64,000 bases of DNA from Planctomycetota bacterium (GCA_021776735.1 JAJFFH010000052.1:124001-188000), one strand, 5' to 3'; positions 54,034 through 63,678 are shown, counted from the first letter of the stretch. The notes: a model not told the origin generated them from the letters alone. Made by a program: numbers and translations.

Positions 54034-55641
54034 CTACCAGCGGCCGGCAACGACGCGCAGCCGCGCGCGCTGCATCGGGTGAAGCTTGCGCGGCCCGTCG
54101 AGCAGCGCTGCGGCTTCGGTCGCGGCGAGGTCGGGATCGATCTTGGCGAGTGCGTCAAGCGTCGGGCCGGGCATCCCGAACGAGGGGTCCTGCGCGAGAC
54201 GGCGGAGCAACCGCGCGGCTCGCTCGCCGCTGCCCGTGACGAGCGCCCGGAGCAGGCGCACATGGCGGTGCCGAAACGACTTGTCGCGAAGCTTCTGCTC
54301 GATCCGCGCAAGATCGAGTTCGACGGATCGCTTCGCCGCCGCTTCGGTCGCCGCGACGAAGATCGCGACGTTGTTGTTGTGGGCGACGACTTCGCGCAAG
54401 ACGGCGTCGATGCCCGGCGCGTCGCGGTCCAACTGTCCGAGCGCCTCGATGCATGCGACGCGGGTCAAGGGCCCGCGCTTCGGATCCGCGGCGTCGCGGA
54501 TCAGGTGCGCCTCGCCTCCCGGCGGGCACAGCCGCGCGAGCAGTTCACCCATCGATTTGGAATAGCCGCAGCGAGCGAGCGCGACCATGGCCAGATAGCC
54601 GTCCTTGCCCATTGCCGAAAGCGCGTTCATTTCCGTCTGCAGTTCCGCGAGATGATGGTCCTCCCAGGCGTTGCCGGTCCGGCGGGCGGTCGCGAGTCCG
54701 TTCGCGGTCATGAGCGCCAATCGCGCCCGTTTGACTGCGGCGGGTGACGCGCCGAGTTCGCGTGCCGCGTTGTCGAGCGCGCGCAAGAACGCCTCGGAGC
54801 GCGGATCGGGCGGTCGCGGTGCCGCCGGCTCTTTTTCCGGAGCCGGTGTCATCGACTGCGGCGACGGAGTCGCAGATTGTTTCGCGGGCGCCTTGTCTCG
54901 GTCCGCGAGCACGGACGTGCGGCGCGGTGTTCGCGCGGTATTGCTAGCCCGCGCGTTTCCGCCGAGCGCGTAGCCGGCGGCGCCGCACGCGAACCCGATC
55001 AAGCTGGTGGCGATGATGGCATTGGCTTTCACGATTCCTCCTGTGGTCGCGGCGGGGCGCAGCAGATCGGCGAGTCCCCACAGCGTGGTGAGTGTCCATG
55101 CCGCCGGCGGGGCCAGGCGTCCTTCGAGCAGGCGGCGGCCGCGGCGCAGGCGCGTCTTGACGGTGTTGATTGACATCCCCATGAGCGGCGCGAGTTCAGC
55201 GACGGACAGGCCCTGAAGATGATGCAGGACGAGCGGGTCGCGGTACTTGGCGGGAAGGCGGGCGATCGCGGTGCGCACGCGCGCGGCATCCTCGGAGCGT
55301 TGCGCGCGCTCGACCGGCCCCGGTCCGTTGTCTGCGACTCCAAGCCGCCGCGCGACGGCCTCGATGCGCAGCGCCCGCGCGCGCAGACGCCACGCGATCC
55401 GCACGACCGTGGTGACGAGCCATCCGGTCGGCGGCACGCCGTCCGGTAGAGCGCCGCGCCGGAGCAATGCGTGGTAGGCCGCCTGCACGGCATCCTCGGC
55501 GTCCTGCGGCGCGCACGCCCGTCGCGCCGCCCGCAGCAGCCGCGCCCGGGTCTGCCGCACGATTTCCTCCATTGTGTCGGCATCGCCGGTCGCGAAGTAG
55601 CGCGCCAGCAGCGGCGCCAGAGGATCTACGGGCCCGGTCAT
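54034..55641 (-). CDS. ECF sigma factor fused to TM and HEAT-like C-terminal extension
   Basis: 535 residues. The first ~185 residues are an ECF sigma-70: region 2 (PQDAEDAVQAAYHALLRRG) and region 4 (LPAKYRDPLVLHHLQGLSVAELA, MSINTVKTRLRRGRRLL). One transmembrane helix follows (AIIATSLIGFACGAAGYAL), then a low-complexity linker and HEAT-like repeats to the C terminus. Planctomycete ECF groups carry such membrane-bound extensions, often instead of a separate anti-sigma factor. No anti-sigma gene is adjacent. The extension is probably extracytoplasmic and may sense envelope state. Confidence 0.85.
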   Translation of the reverse strand: MTGPVDPLAPLLARYFATGDADTMEEIVRQTRARLLRAARRACAPQDAEDAVQAAYHALLRRGALPDGVPPTGWLVTTVVRIAWRLRARALRIEAVARRLGVADNGPGPVERAQRSEDAARVRTAIARLPAKYRDPLVLHHLQGLSVAELAPLMGMSINTVKTRLRRGRRLLEGRLAPPAAWTLTTLWGLADLLRPAATTGGIVKANAIIATSLIGFACGAAGYALGGNARASNTARTPRRTSVLADRDKAPAKQSATPSPQSMTPAPEKEPAAPRPPDPRSEAFLRALDNAARELGASPAAVKRARLALMTANGLATARRTGNAWEDHHLAELQTEMNALSAMGKDGYLAMVALARCGYSKSMGELLARLCPPGGEAHLIRDAADPKRGPLTRVACIEALGQLDRDAPGIDAVLREVVAHNNNVAIFVAATEAAAKRSVELDLARIEQKLRDKSFRHRHVRLLRALVTGSGERAARLLRRLAQDPSFGMPGPTLDALAKIDPDLAATEAAALLDGPRKLHPMQRARLRVVAGRW

Positions 55642-55721
55642 ACCCCTTCAATGGCACGAGGGCGGACTCAGGTTTCATATTTGAGGTCTCGATTTCCAAA
55701 AAACCCGCCTTGACGTGGCGA

Positions 55722-55734
55722 ACGGACGGCGATG
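55722..55734 (+). repeat. Dispersed 13-mer, intergenic
   Basis: Exact copy between ECF-HEAT and kinase 1. Confidence 0.85.
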
Positions 55735-55812
55735 CACCTTTGCGAAAGTCCGCTACGCGGGTTTTCGATAGTCCGTGCGCGCCTTCGGCGCGGGGCGCGC
55801 ACCATGAAGGAG

Positions 55813-58668
55813 CTACCTCCGTGGGCGCGCGTCGTAGGTGTGGAACCAGCCGTCCTCGCCCGCCGCGGCGAGGCGCAGCCCGTCCGGGCTGAACGCGAGG
55901 CCGTGGGCCCAGCTGCCGAAGCCGTGCAGCGTCAGCACACGCTGGCCGTTCGTTGCGTCAACCAGTGAGACCACGCGCAACCCGCCAACGGCGATGCGCG
56001 TTCCGTCGGGGCTGTAGGTCGCCGCCCATCCGTTGCGTCCGGGAAGCACCTTGAGCATCGTGCCCGTGGCGGCGTCCCACCAGCGCGGCGAGCCGTCCCA
56101 GGCCGACGTCACGAGACGGGCGCCGTCCGGACTGACCGCGACGGCCGCGAGCGAGTCCGGCACCGTCGCGGACCATCGCCGCCGGCCGGTCTCAGGGTTC
56201 AGGCGGAGCAACTCCCCGTCCTGGCGCGCGACGACGATGTCTCCTTCCACGAACGCGATGCCGAGGGGCCAGTGGCCGACCGGGAAGCGGGCGCGTTCGG
56301 CCAGGGTTCGGCGGTCGAGGACGACCACGTCGTCTGCGAGACCGACGGCGATGCGTTCGTCGGTGCAGGCGAGTGAAAGCAGGCCGGTCGAGACGCGCAC
56401 CTCGGCGACCTGTTTCCACGACTTCGGGTCGACGACGCGGACGAGTCCGACGCCGTCGGCCACGAAGAGGCTGTTTCCGTCGGGTGCGAAAGCGACGGAC
56501 TGGATGCGCGAGCCCGGCAGGAGCTTGCGCACGCACCGGCCCGTTTCGCCGTCGTGAATCCGCAGGCCACATCCGAGACAACCCATGGCGATCCAGCGGC
56601 CGTCCGGAGAAAACGCCGCGGAACGATACTGGACGGTCTCGCGGAGCGGCTGGGCGAGGTCCCAGAAGCGGATCGTCGTGTCCCGCGCGGCCGTGGCGCA
56701 GCGCTCGCCCCCGAGAAGGCAAACGCCGACGACGCCGAACTCGTGGCCCCACACGGTCTTGACCTCGACGCCCGTGTGCGGGTTCCAGCGGGTGACCGTT
56801 CCGTCGCGGAAGCCGACTGCGAGCACGCCTCCGGCGAAGTCCAGCGAGGTCGGCACTTCCGCCCGCTGCCGCATCTCCCGCAGGAGACGGCCCGTCTTCT
56901 CGTCCCATATGCGGACCGTCTGGTCGCGCCCGCCGGTCGCGGCGAGTCCGTTCCAGCACGCCACGTGCGTCGGCGCTTCGACCGCGGTGCGGCTGCGCTC
57001 GCGCCAGTCCGCGTCGAGAAACACCACATGGTCGTGCGCCGCGACGACGACGCCGTGCTTGCCGCGCGCGAAGTCGTGGCTCCAGTCCGGGAGAACCTTC
57101 GTTTTCTTGCCGGCCCGCCAGTCCCAGACGAACGTGCCGAGTTCGCCGCCCCGGGTCAGCAGCCGGTCCCCGACAAAGAGCATCCGCTTGACCTGGTGCG
57201 GCAGCGCCTCAAACTTCGCGATCTCCTCGTCGTCGCGCAGTCGCCGAACGGTGATGGTGCCGTCGTGCGCACCGACCGCGATCCGCTCGCCGTCCGGCGA
57301 CAGCGCGTAGGCCGATCCGCCCTCGATTGTTCGGTGGCGCAGGCGGTCGCCGTCGGTCGACCATTCCGTGAGATACGTGTCCTTTTTGCCCCCGGTGACG
57401 CAATGCAGGTGCCCGTCGGGGCCGCGCGTCATCCAGTCGACCGAGATACCCGGGAGCTTCCGCACGAGAACACTCCGGTCGCACGAGCGGTCCAGGTACC
57501 GCCACTCCCACGCCCGTAGTTCCGCCGGCGCGCCGGCCAGGTGTCGGCGGGCGCCGGTGACGTCGTAGATGCGCAGGGCGGCGTCCGCGGCGGCGATGGC
57601 CGCGACGTAGGACTTGTGCTGCTCTCTCTTGCGCGCCTCTTCGGCCCGGTAGGCGAACAGAAGCGTGAACGCGATCCCAGCCGCGACCGCCGCGACGAGG
57701 CCCGCGAGCGCGAGCACCACGCCCGTGCGGCGCCGCGCGAACAGGCGCAAGTGGTGCAGCCCCGACGCCCGTCGCGCCTCGACCGGTTCGTGACGCGCGT
57801 GCCGGCGCAGGTCGGCGGCCAGCGCGGCGGCCGACGGGTATCGGTTCTCGGGACGCTCTGCCGCGGCGTGCGCAACGATCGCCTCCAGATCCCGATCGCG
57901 CTCCGGCGCGATGTCGGCCAACATGACACCGAGCGCGAATACGTCCGTGCGCGCATCGACGTCGCCGCCCGCACGCTGCTCCGGCGCCATGTACTTCGGC
58001 GTGCCCACGATGTCGCCGTCACCCGTGTCGTCCGCGCGGGCGATGCCGAAGTCGATGACTTTCGGGCGGCCCTCGGGGTCGATGAGCACGTTGCCCGGCT
58101 TCAGGTCGCGATGCACGACGCCCTTGAGGTGGCCGTGGTGGACGGCGTCACAGATGCGTGCGAAGGCGTCGAGATCGACGTTCTGCAGCGGAGCTCCGTC
58201 GACGTACTCCATGACGAAGTAGGGCAGTGTCTTGTGGACGCCCGCCTCGTAGACGTGGGCAATGCCCGGGTGTTGCAGCCGTGCAAGGATCTCCGCCTCG
58301 TCGCGAAAGCGCGCGACCGCTGCCTCGGAGGTGAGGCCGCCGCGGATCACCTTGAGCGCGACGATCCGGTTGGGCTGCTCCTGGCGTGCCGCGTAGACGG
58401 TGCCGCCCCCTCCGGCACCGAGCAGGCGCTCAATGCGGTAGTGGCCGACTCTGTGTCCTGGTCCGAGTTCGTGCAGATCGAGCCCGGGCAGGTCGAGCAC
58501 GGCGGGTTGCGCGAGGAAGTCGTCGGTCATCGACTCGTGCGCGTGAAGCAGCCGCTGGACATCGCCGCGCATTCCTTCGTCGGCCTCCGCGAGAAGACAT
58601 CGCCGTCCGTCCGCGTCCATTCCGAGGGCCTTCTCGAACAGTTCGTCGATCTGCCGCGCCTGCTCCAC
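55813..58668 (-). CDS. Ser/Thr protein kinase with WD40 propellers (kinase 1)
   Basis: 951 residues from GTG 58668 (MEQARQIDELFEKALG). An N-terminal ~70-residue helical domain is followed by a Hanks-type kinase: GAGGGGTVYAARQ, Lys in VALKVIRG, HRDLKPGN, DFGIARA and YMAPEQ. There is a TM helix at about residues 340-365 (GVVLALAGLVAAVAAGIAF), then WD40-like repeats (AFSPDGRWIAMGC, AVSPDGARLVTSAWDGSPRW). All catalytic residues are present. It begins 1 base after the stop of kinase 2, so they form an operon. Ligand and targets are unknown. Confidence 0.9.
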   Translation of the reverse strand: MEQARQIDELFEKALGMDADGRRCLLAEADEGMRGDVQRLLHAHESMTDDFLAQPAVLDLPGLDLHELGPGHRVGHYRIERLLGAGGGGTVYAARQEQPNRIVALKVIRGGLTSEAAVARFRDEAEILARLQHPGIAHVYEAGVHKTLPYFVMEYVDGAPLQNVDLDAFARICDAVHHGHLKGVVHRDLKPGNVLIDPEGRPKVIDFGIARADDTGDGDIVGTPKYMAPEQRAGGDVDARTDVFALGVMLADIAPERDRDLEAIVAHAAAERPENRYPSAAALAADLRRHARHEPVEARRASGLHHLRLFARRRTGVVLALAGLVAAVAAGIAFTLLFAYRAEEARKREQHKSYVAAIAAADAALRIYDVTGARRHLAGAPAELRAWEWRYLDRSCDRSVLVRKLPGISVDWMTRGPDGHLHCVTGGKKDTYLTEWSTDGDRLRHRTIEGGSAYALSPDGERIAVGAHDGTITVRRLRDDEEIAKFEALPHQVKRMLFVGDRLLTRGGELGTFVWDWRAGKKTKVLPDWSHDFARGKHGVVVAAHDHVVFLDADWRERSRTAVEAPTHVACWNGLAATGGRDQTVRIWDEKTGRLLREMRQRAEVPTSLDFAGGVLAVGFRDGTVTRWNPHTGVEVKTVWGHEFGVVGVCLLGGERCATAARDTTIRFWDLAQPLRETVQYRSAAFSPDGRWIAMGCLGCGLRIHDGETGRCVRKLLPGSRIQSVAFAPDGNSLFVADGVGLVRVVDPKSWKQVAEVRVSTGLLSLACTDERIAVGLADDVVVLDRRTLAERARFPVGHWPLGIAFVEGDIVVARQDGELLRLNPETGRRRWSATVPDSLAAVAVSPDGARLVTSAWDGSPRWWDAATGTMLKVLPGRNGWAATYSPDGTRIAVGGLRVVSLVDATNGQRVLTLHGFGSWAHGLAFSPDGLRLAAAGEDGWFHTYDARPRR
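58598..58610 (-). repeat. Dispersed 13-mer, in kinase 1
   Basis: Exact copy in the N-terminal domain, read across DGRRC. Confidence 0.85.
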
Positions 58669-58669
58669 G

Positions 58670-61615
58670 TCAGCCCCCGATCGTCCAAATGCGGATCGCG
58701 GCGTCGCGGACCGAGCTCGATCCGGCCGCCAGCGTTCGCCCGTCCGGCGAGAACGCAACGCATTGCCCATGCGGGTGGTGAAACACCGCGACCTGCTGCC
58801 AGGTGCGCGTGTCCCAAAGGCGCACGGACGACCCTCCGCACGTCGCGAGCCGCGGCCGCGTCGGATGAAAGGCCACGCCGAGCACGGCCTCGATGTGTCC
58901 GGACAGCGTTGCGACTTTCTCGAGGTCGCGGCCGTCGAACACGCGGACCCGGCCATCGTTGCCACCGATCGCGAGCAGGGCGCCGTCGCGGGAGAGTGCG
59001 GCGCCGCGTGCTCGCGTCGGTCCGCGGCGCCACGTCGTGCGGCTACCGCGCGGTAGCTGGCGGATCAGGATTGCGTCCGCCATGACCACGGCGAGGCGCC
59101 GCGCCGCCGGGGCGTAGTCGGTGGCGCGAATGGCGTGTTTCTTGCCGTCGAACCGCCGGTCGTAGGCGACGACGCCGTCGTCGAGTCCCTGCAGCCGGAT
59201 CGAGCGTGTCGAGACGCGCAGCAGTTGGCCCGGAGGCTGCGTGGGGGCGAGGCGGGCGACGGTCATGGGTAGCGCGGTGGCGGCGAAGTCGGACACTCTG
59301 ACGCTAAGCACGCGCTTGCGTTCGGCGACGAGCAGCCGGTCCGGTCCGAGCCAGCACAATCCGAGGTATGGGCGGTTGCCCGGCGTCGTCACGACGCCAT
59401 CGCCCATCCGGTGGATGACGGTACGCGACTTCAGATCCCAGATCCGGGTTGTGCCGTCGAGCGAACTCGACGCGAGTTGCGTGCCGCCGGGCTGGAACGC
59501 CAGGTCGGTCACGCTTGCGGTGTGGCCCCCCAGTTCGAACACGCCGGTTCGGCGCGTGGCGGGCCAGAAACGGATCGTTCCGTCCCGCGAGAACGAGACG
59601 ATCTCGCGGTCGCGGTCCTGCAATATCACGCGGCGCACCAGGTTCGTGTGCCCGCGCAGGCACGCCCGTTCGGTGCCCGAGGCGACGTCCCAGATGCGTA
59701 CGGTCCGGTCGTAGCCTCCGGTGACGGCGGTGAGGCCGTCCCGGCTGATCGCGACCGAGCGGACGTTCCCCGTATGACCCCGGCCTTCGGCGATCCGCGT
59801 CCATGACTTCGTGTTCCAGAAACGAACCGTGCCGTCGCGCGAGCAGGTGGCCAGGCGCGTGCCCTGCGCATCGACGTCGATATCCTCGACACTGATCGCG
59901 TGGGCCTTGAGAATGCGCAGACAACGTTCTCCGGGTTCTCCGGCCGGATCCCAGAGGCGGACCTGTCCCTGCCGGCCGCCCGAAACGATGCGTCCGTCGG
60001 GCAGCGGCGCGACGCAGATCACGCGGTCGGGATGGCCGCGCAGCGTCCGGTGGCCGTCGTCGCCCCAGATCTTCAGTGTTCCGTCCGCGGACGCCGTCGC
60101 GATCCGGCCGCGCGGCAAGAACGCGGCGTCGTTGACCATGTCCCCGTGCCGGCCGAGGACGCGCCGCGGCGCTCCCGTGCGCGCGTCGAGCTCGCGCACT
60201 TCGCCGTCACGCCGCCCGGCGACGATCGTGGCGGCGTCCGGCGAGATCGCGAGCGCGGTGTCGTAGAGCTCCGGCGTCCCCGTGAAACGGATGTTCCCGG
60301 TCGCTGCGTCCCACGCGCGCAGCCGGCCCGCGCGGCGGTCCGATCCGCACGCGGCCAGGACGCCCGCTCTCGCGTCGCCGTGAAAGATCGCTGCTCCGGG
60401 CCACGACATCGTGCGTGCGCTATCGTCGGCCCGCGCATTCAGGTATTCCCACTCCCAGCCGCGCCACTCCGCCGGTGCGGCTCGAAGTCGCCGCCGCAGC
60501 TCGCCGGTGTCCCCCGCACGGAGCGCGGCCTGGGCACCGGCGATGTTGGCCAGGTAGTTCTGGTACTTCTGTTCGTCGCGTTCCCGGTGCGCGGCCGCGG
60601 CGAACCGCAGGCTGACGACTACTGCGCCGACCAGCACGGCCAACAGCGCCGCGAGGACGACGACGATGCCGGTGCGCCGACGCGCGAAGAGCGCGAGATG
60701 GTGAACCCACGAAGTGTGGCGCGCCTCGACCGGTTCGTGGCGCGCGTGGCGGCGCACATCGGTGGCGAGTGCAGCGGCGGACGGATATCGGTTGCCGTGT
60801 TCGGGCTCACAAGCGCGTGCGACGATCGCCTCGAGGTCGCGCGTGCGGCGCTCTGTGACGACGTGCAGCAGAACGCCGAGCGAGTAAACGTCGGTGCGCG
60901 CATCGACCTCGCCCCCCTGCTTCAGTTCCGGTGCCATGTACTTCGGCGTGCCCATGATCTCAAGCTCGCGCGCATCGTCCGCACGCGCGATGCCGAAGTC
61001 GATGACCTTGGGGCGGCCGTCGGCATCGACGAGCACGTTGCCCGGTTTCAGGTCGCGATGCACGACGCCCTTGAGATGTCCGTGATGAACGGCGTCGCAG
61101 ATGCGCGCGAACGTCTCAAGGTCGGTCCGGCGCAGCGGTTCGCCGTCCACGAACTCCATGACGAAGTACGGCATCGTGCCGTGGACACCCGCCTCGTACA
61201 CGTGCGCGATTCCCGGATGCTGCAGGCGTGCGAGGATCTCCGCTTCTGCGAGGAAGCGCTTGACCGAGGACTCCGTGGTCAGTCCTCCGCGCATGACCTT
61301 GAGCGCGACGATCCGGTTCGGGTGCCGCTGGCGCGCCGCGTATACCGTCCCGCCGCCGCCCGTGCCGATGACGCGCTCGATCGTGTAGCCTCCGACCTCG
61401 TCGCCCGGCTCGAGTGCGTGGACCTCGAGGCCCGGCAGGTCCATGACGGCCGGCGCGCCGAGAAAGTCGTCCGCCATGGACTCGTGTGCGCGCAAGAGCC
61501 GCTCGACATCGCCGCGCAGTTCGCCGGCCTCGGCGAGAAGACATCGCCGTCCGTCCGCTTCCAGTCCGAGGGCCTTTTCGAACAGGGCGTCGATTCGCCT
61601 GGCGTGCTCGCTCAC
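58670..61615 (-). CDS. Ser/Thr protein kinase with WD40 propellers (kinase 2)
   Basis: 981 residues from GTG 61615 (MSEHARRIDALFEKALG). It has the same architecture as kinase 1: N-terminal helical domain with DGRRCLL, kinase with GTGGGGTVYAARQ, VALKVMRG, HRDLKPGN, DFGIARA and YMAPEL, a TM helix, then about 10 WD40-like repeats. Kinase domains of the two are close paralogues, while the WD40 regions differ more, which suggests diverged inputs. The N-terminal DGRRCLL segment carries the dispersed 13-mer in both. Confidence 0.9.
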   Translation of the reverse strand: MSEHARRIDALFEKALGLEADGRRCLLAEAGELRGDVERLLRAHESMADDFLGAPAVMDLPGLEVHALEPGDEVGGYTIERVIGTGGGGTVYAARQRHPNRIVALKVMRGGLTTESSVKRFLAEAEILARLQHPGIAHVYEAGVHGTMPYFVMEFVDGEPLRRTDLETFARICDAVHHGHLKGVVHRDLKPGNVLVDADGRPKVIDFGIARADDARELEIMGTPKYMAPELKQGGEVDARTDVYSLGVLLHVVTERRTRDLEAIVARACEPEHGNRYPSAAALATDVRRHARHEPVEARHTSWVHHLALFARRRTGIVVVLAALLAVLVGAVVVSLRFAAAAHRERDEQKYQNYLANIAGAQAALRAGDTGELRRRLRAAPAEWRGWEWEYLNARADDSARTMSWPGAAIFHGDARAGVLAACGSDRRAGRLRAWDAATGNIRFTGTPELYDTALAISPDAATIVAGRRDGEVRELDARTGAPRRVLGRHGDMVNDAAFLPRGRIATASADGTLKIWGDDGHRTLRGHPDRVICVAPLPDGRIVSGGRQGQVRLWDPAGEPGERCLRILKAHAISVEDIDVDAQGTRLATCSRDGTVRFWNTKSWTRIAEGRGHTGNVRSVAISRDGLTAVTGGYDRTVRIWDVASGTERACLRGHTNLVRRVILQDRDREIVSFSRDGTIRFWPATRRTGVFELGGHTASVTDLAFQPGGTQLASSSLDGTTRIWDLKSRTVIHRMGDGVVTTPGNRPYLGLCWLGPDRLLVAERKRVLSVRVSDFAATALPMTVARLAPTQPPGQLLRVSTRSIRLQGLDDGVVAYDRRFDGKKHAIRATDYAPAARRLAVVMADAILIRQLPRGSRTTWRRGPTRARGAALSRDGALLAIGGNDGRVRVFDGRDLEKVATLSGHIEAVLGVAFHPTRPRLATCGGSSVRLWDTRTWQQVAVFHHPHGQCVAFSPDGRTLAAGSSSVRDAAIRIWTIGG
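61542..61554 (-). repeat. Dispersed 13-mer, in kinase 2
   Basis: Exact copy at the paralogous position to kinase 1; this pair may be inherited from one ancestor. Confidence 0.85.
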
Positions 61616-61646
61616 TCCCAGAGGATTCCCCAAGGGCCCCAGAAAT

Positions 61647-61658
61647 GCTAGCGCTAGC
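61647..61658. repeat. 12-bp perfect palindrome GCTAGCGCTAGC
   Basis: It overlaps the stop codon of the secreted-protein gene and lies 32 bases upstream of the kinase 2 start. It may be a terminator stem without a T-run, or an operator. Confidence 0.5.
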
Positions 61659-62964
61659 CTTCCTCGAGACACGTTAGCGTGACTTCGAAATCGGCTACGG
61701 AAACGTCAAATGTCTGATCCTGTTCGATCGACGCCTTGGGATCCTCTAGCCGGATGATGTAGCCGAAGGTCATCTCGCCGCCGATCGGGGAGAAGTCGGG
61801 GTTCGACCCGTCGTCGGGGTTCTGGAAGTTGAACCGGTTGCCGCCCGCGTTCGTGACCTCGACTTCGGTGCCCGGGACCAGGATCGCCTTCTGCGGCAGG
61901 CCGAACGTCTGCACGAACGGTCTACCGTCCTGAAAGATCACCGGAATCAAGCGAATCACGTCAGGGGCAGGGCCGTCGCCGTGCGCGAGCGCGCGGTAGC
62001 GGAACGACACCCCGACCAGCACGCCCTGCGTTGCCGGGTCGTGGGTCAGCTCGGTCTGCCGGTGCGCGATTTCGGCGATGCTGCCCGCGATCGGCGCGAC
62101 CTCGTAGATGAAGCGGGAAGTGCGCGCGGGAAGGTCCCTGAGCAGGACGGGCGGCGGGGGCGCGATCTCATGATTGCCGAAGAACAGCACGGCGTCGCGC
62201 GTGCCCCAGTTCGCGGGGTCCATCTCGACGTCGCGCAGGATGCGGTCGCACTCGCACTCGAGCTCTACCGTGAAGTCGTCCACGTGGACCTCGTACGGCG
62301 TGTCCGATGGGTCCGTCGACGGGATGCGGATCACGTAGCCGAACCGGAGTTGGCCCCCGTTCGTGAGATTCGGGAAGAACTGGACGCCGGTCCCGGTGAA
62401 CGCGAACTCGTTTCCGGAGATCTGTACGACCTTTGTCTCGCCGGAACCCACCATGGTCTGGTCCCCGGCAAAGCCGACGAACAGGGCGTCCTCGTCCTCC
62501 GAGATCTGTTGGAAGAGCGCAAGCCCGACATCGATCGGGCCCGGCGTGTTCAGGACGGTCACCTTGGCGGACATGGTTACCGCGCGGAGCGCACCGTGCA
62601 GCGCCGGCGAGTAGCCGACGCGCTGGTGAACGTACGCAACGCGCGCGTCCGCGAACCCGACGTCCGGCGACGTCAGCTTCGTGATGAGAAACTGTCCCGG
62701 AGAATCCTGGTGAATCGACGCGACAATCGCCGAGTCCGGCACGTCCCGCGAGAAGACGCCCCAGTCGGCGAGAGACATTTCGGTATCAACGAACGTCTCG
62801 CCCACGCACTCAAGGAACTGTTCCACTGTGGGTTCCACTGGGGGCTGGGTGTCGTCGATGGGCGGCCCGAAGATCCTGCCGTCGTTGTTACGGTCGTCGC
62901 AGTTGGAGATCCAGTCACAGCAGGGGGAGGCGGCGATCATGGCGATCGCAAAGAGTTTCAGCAT
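61654..62964 (-). CDS. Secreted protein, unknown
   Basis: 436 residues from ATG 62964 (MLKLFAIAMIAASPCCDW); the signal-like start is short. Two related halves (about 45-220 and 225-435) each include MSLADWGVFS- or MDPANWGTRDAVLF-type openings and end in VDDFTVELECEC and VADFEVTLTCLEEG. It is thus an internal duplication of a ~190-residue beta-rich domain. No family was recognised. Lies between the ECF sigma gene and the kinases; the ECF stop and its start are 66 bp apart. Confidence 0.65.
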   Translation of the reverse strand: MLKLFAIAMIAASPCCDWISNCDDRNNDGRIFGPPIDDTQPPVEPTVEQFLECVGETFVDTEMSLADWGVFSRDVPDSAIVASIHQDSPGQFLITKLTSPDVGFADARVAYVHQRVGYSPALHGALRAVTMSAKVTVLNTPGPIDVGLALFQQISEDEDALFVGFAGDQTMVGSGETKVVQISGNEFAFTGTGVQFFPNLTNGGQLRFGYVIRIPSTDPSDTPYEVHVDDFTVELECECDRILRDVEMDPANWGTRDAVLFFGNHEIAPPPPVLLRDLPARTSRFIYEVAPIAGSIAEIAHRQTELTHDPATQGVLVGVSFRYRALAHGDGPAPDVIRLIPVIFQDGRPFVQTFGLPQKAILVPGTEVEVTNAGGNRFNFQNPDDGSNPDFSPIGGEMTFGYIIRLEDPKASIEQDQTFDVSVADFEVTLTCLEEG

Positions 62965-63029
62965 CGCACTCCCTGGGAACGGGAAGCGCCGCCGGCGACT
63001 GCCAAAAAAGTGCGGCGTGCGGGGGGGGG

Positions 63030-63584
63030 CTATCCCGCCATCTCGGCGAAGAGCCACGCGCGGGCGCGGTCCCAGAGGCGGTACATGGTCCGTTCCGGGA
63101 GCGCCATCACCTTCGCGATCTCGTCGAAAGGCAGCCCGCCGAAATAGCGTAGCTCCACCAGCCGGCCCTTTTGCGGATCGACCTGCTCAAGTTTTTCGAG
63201 GGCGTCGTGGACGGCGATGACCTTCTCGACCGACTCGGTGTCGCCGTGCAGATCCTCGTTGAAGGTGACGTGCGTGCTGCCACCGCCGCGCTTGAGCGCC
63301 CGGCGCGCCCGGGCGTGGTCGACCAGGATGCAACGCATCGCCCGCGCGGCGGCGTTGAGAAAATGGGCGCGGTCGGTGAATCCGGACTCGGCCCCGCCCA
63401 GCAGCTTCAGGTACGCTTCGTGGACCAGCGCGGTCGGCTGCAGCGTGTGGTTGTCTGGCTGGCTGCGCATGCAGCGCCCGGCGATCCGGCGCAACTCGTC
63501 GTAGACCAGGCCATACAACTTCGCTTCGGCACCCTCGCGCCCGTTCTGGAGCTGCCCCAGGAGCCTCGTGACCTCGCCGTCCAC
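63030..63584 (-). CDS. ECF sigma factor, TIGR02999-type
   Basis: 184 residues from GTG 63584. LYGLVYDELRRIAGRCMR, TALVHEAYLKLLGG and HFLNAAARAMRCILVDHARAR are hallmarks of the TIGR02999 group. Region 4 is LRYFGGLPFDEIAKVMALPERTMYRLWDRA. Members of this group are often encoded near Hanks kinases with a matching N-terminal helical domain, as here. No anti-sigma gene is adjacent; the kinases may regulate it. Confidence 0.9.
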   Translation of the reverse strand: MDGEVTRLLGQLQNGREGAEAKLYGLVYDELRRIAGRCMRSQPDNHTLQPTALVHEAYLKLLGGAESGFTDRAHFLNAAARAMRCILVDHARARRALKRGGGSTHVTFNEDLHGDTESVEKVIAVHDALEKLEQVDPQKGRLVELRYFGGLPFDEIAKVMALPERTMYRLWDRARAWLFAEMAG

Positions 63585-63678
63585 GCCCGCAAGTCTAACC
63601 TTTCGGACGCTGCCCCCGCCCCTCTACTTGACCTGGCTCGGATTCTGCGTTTCGGCGTTTCTGCGGTTTGGCCTCACG

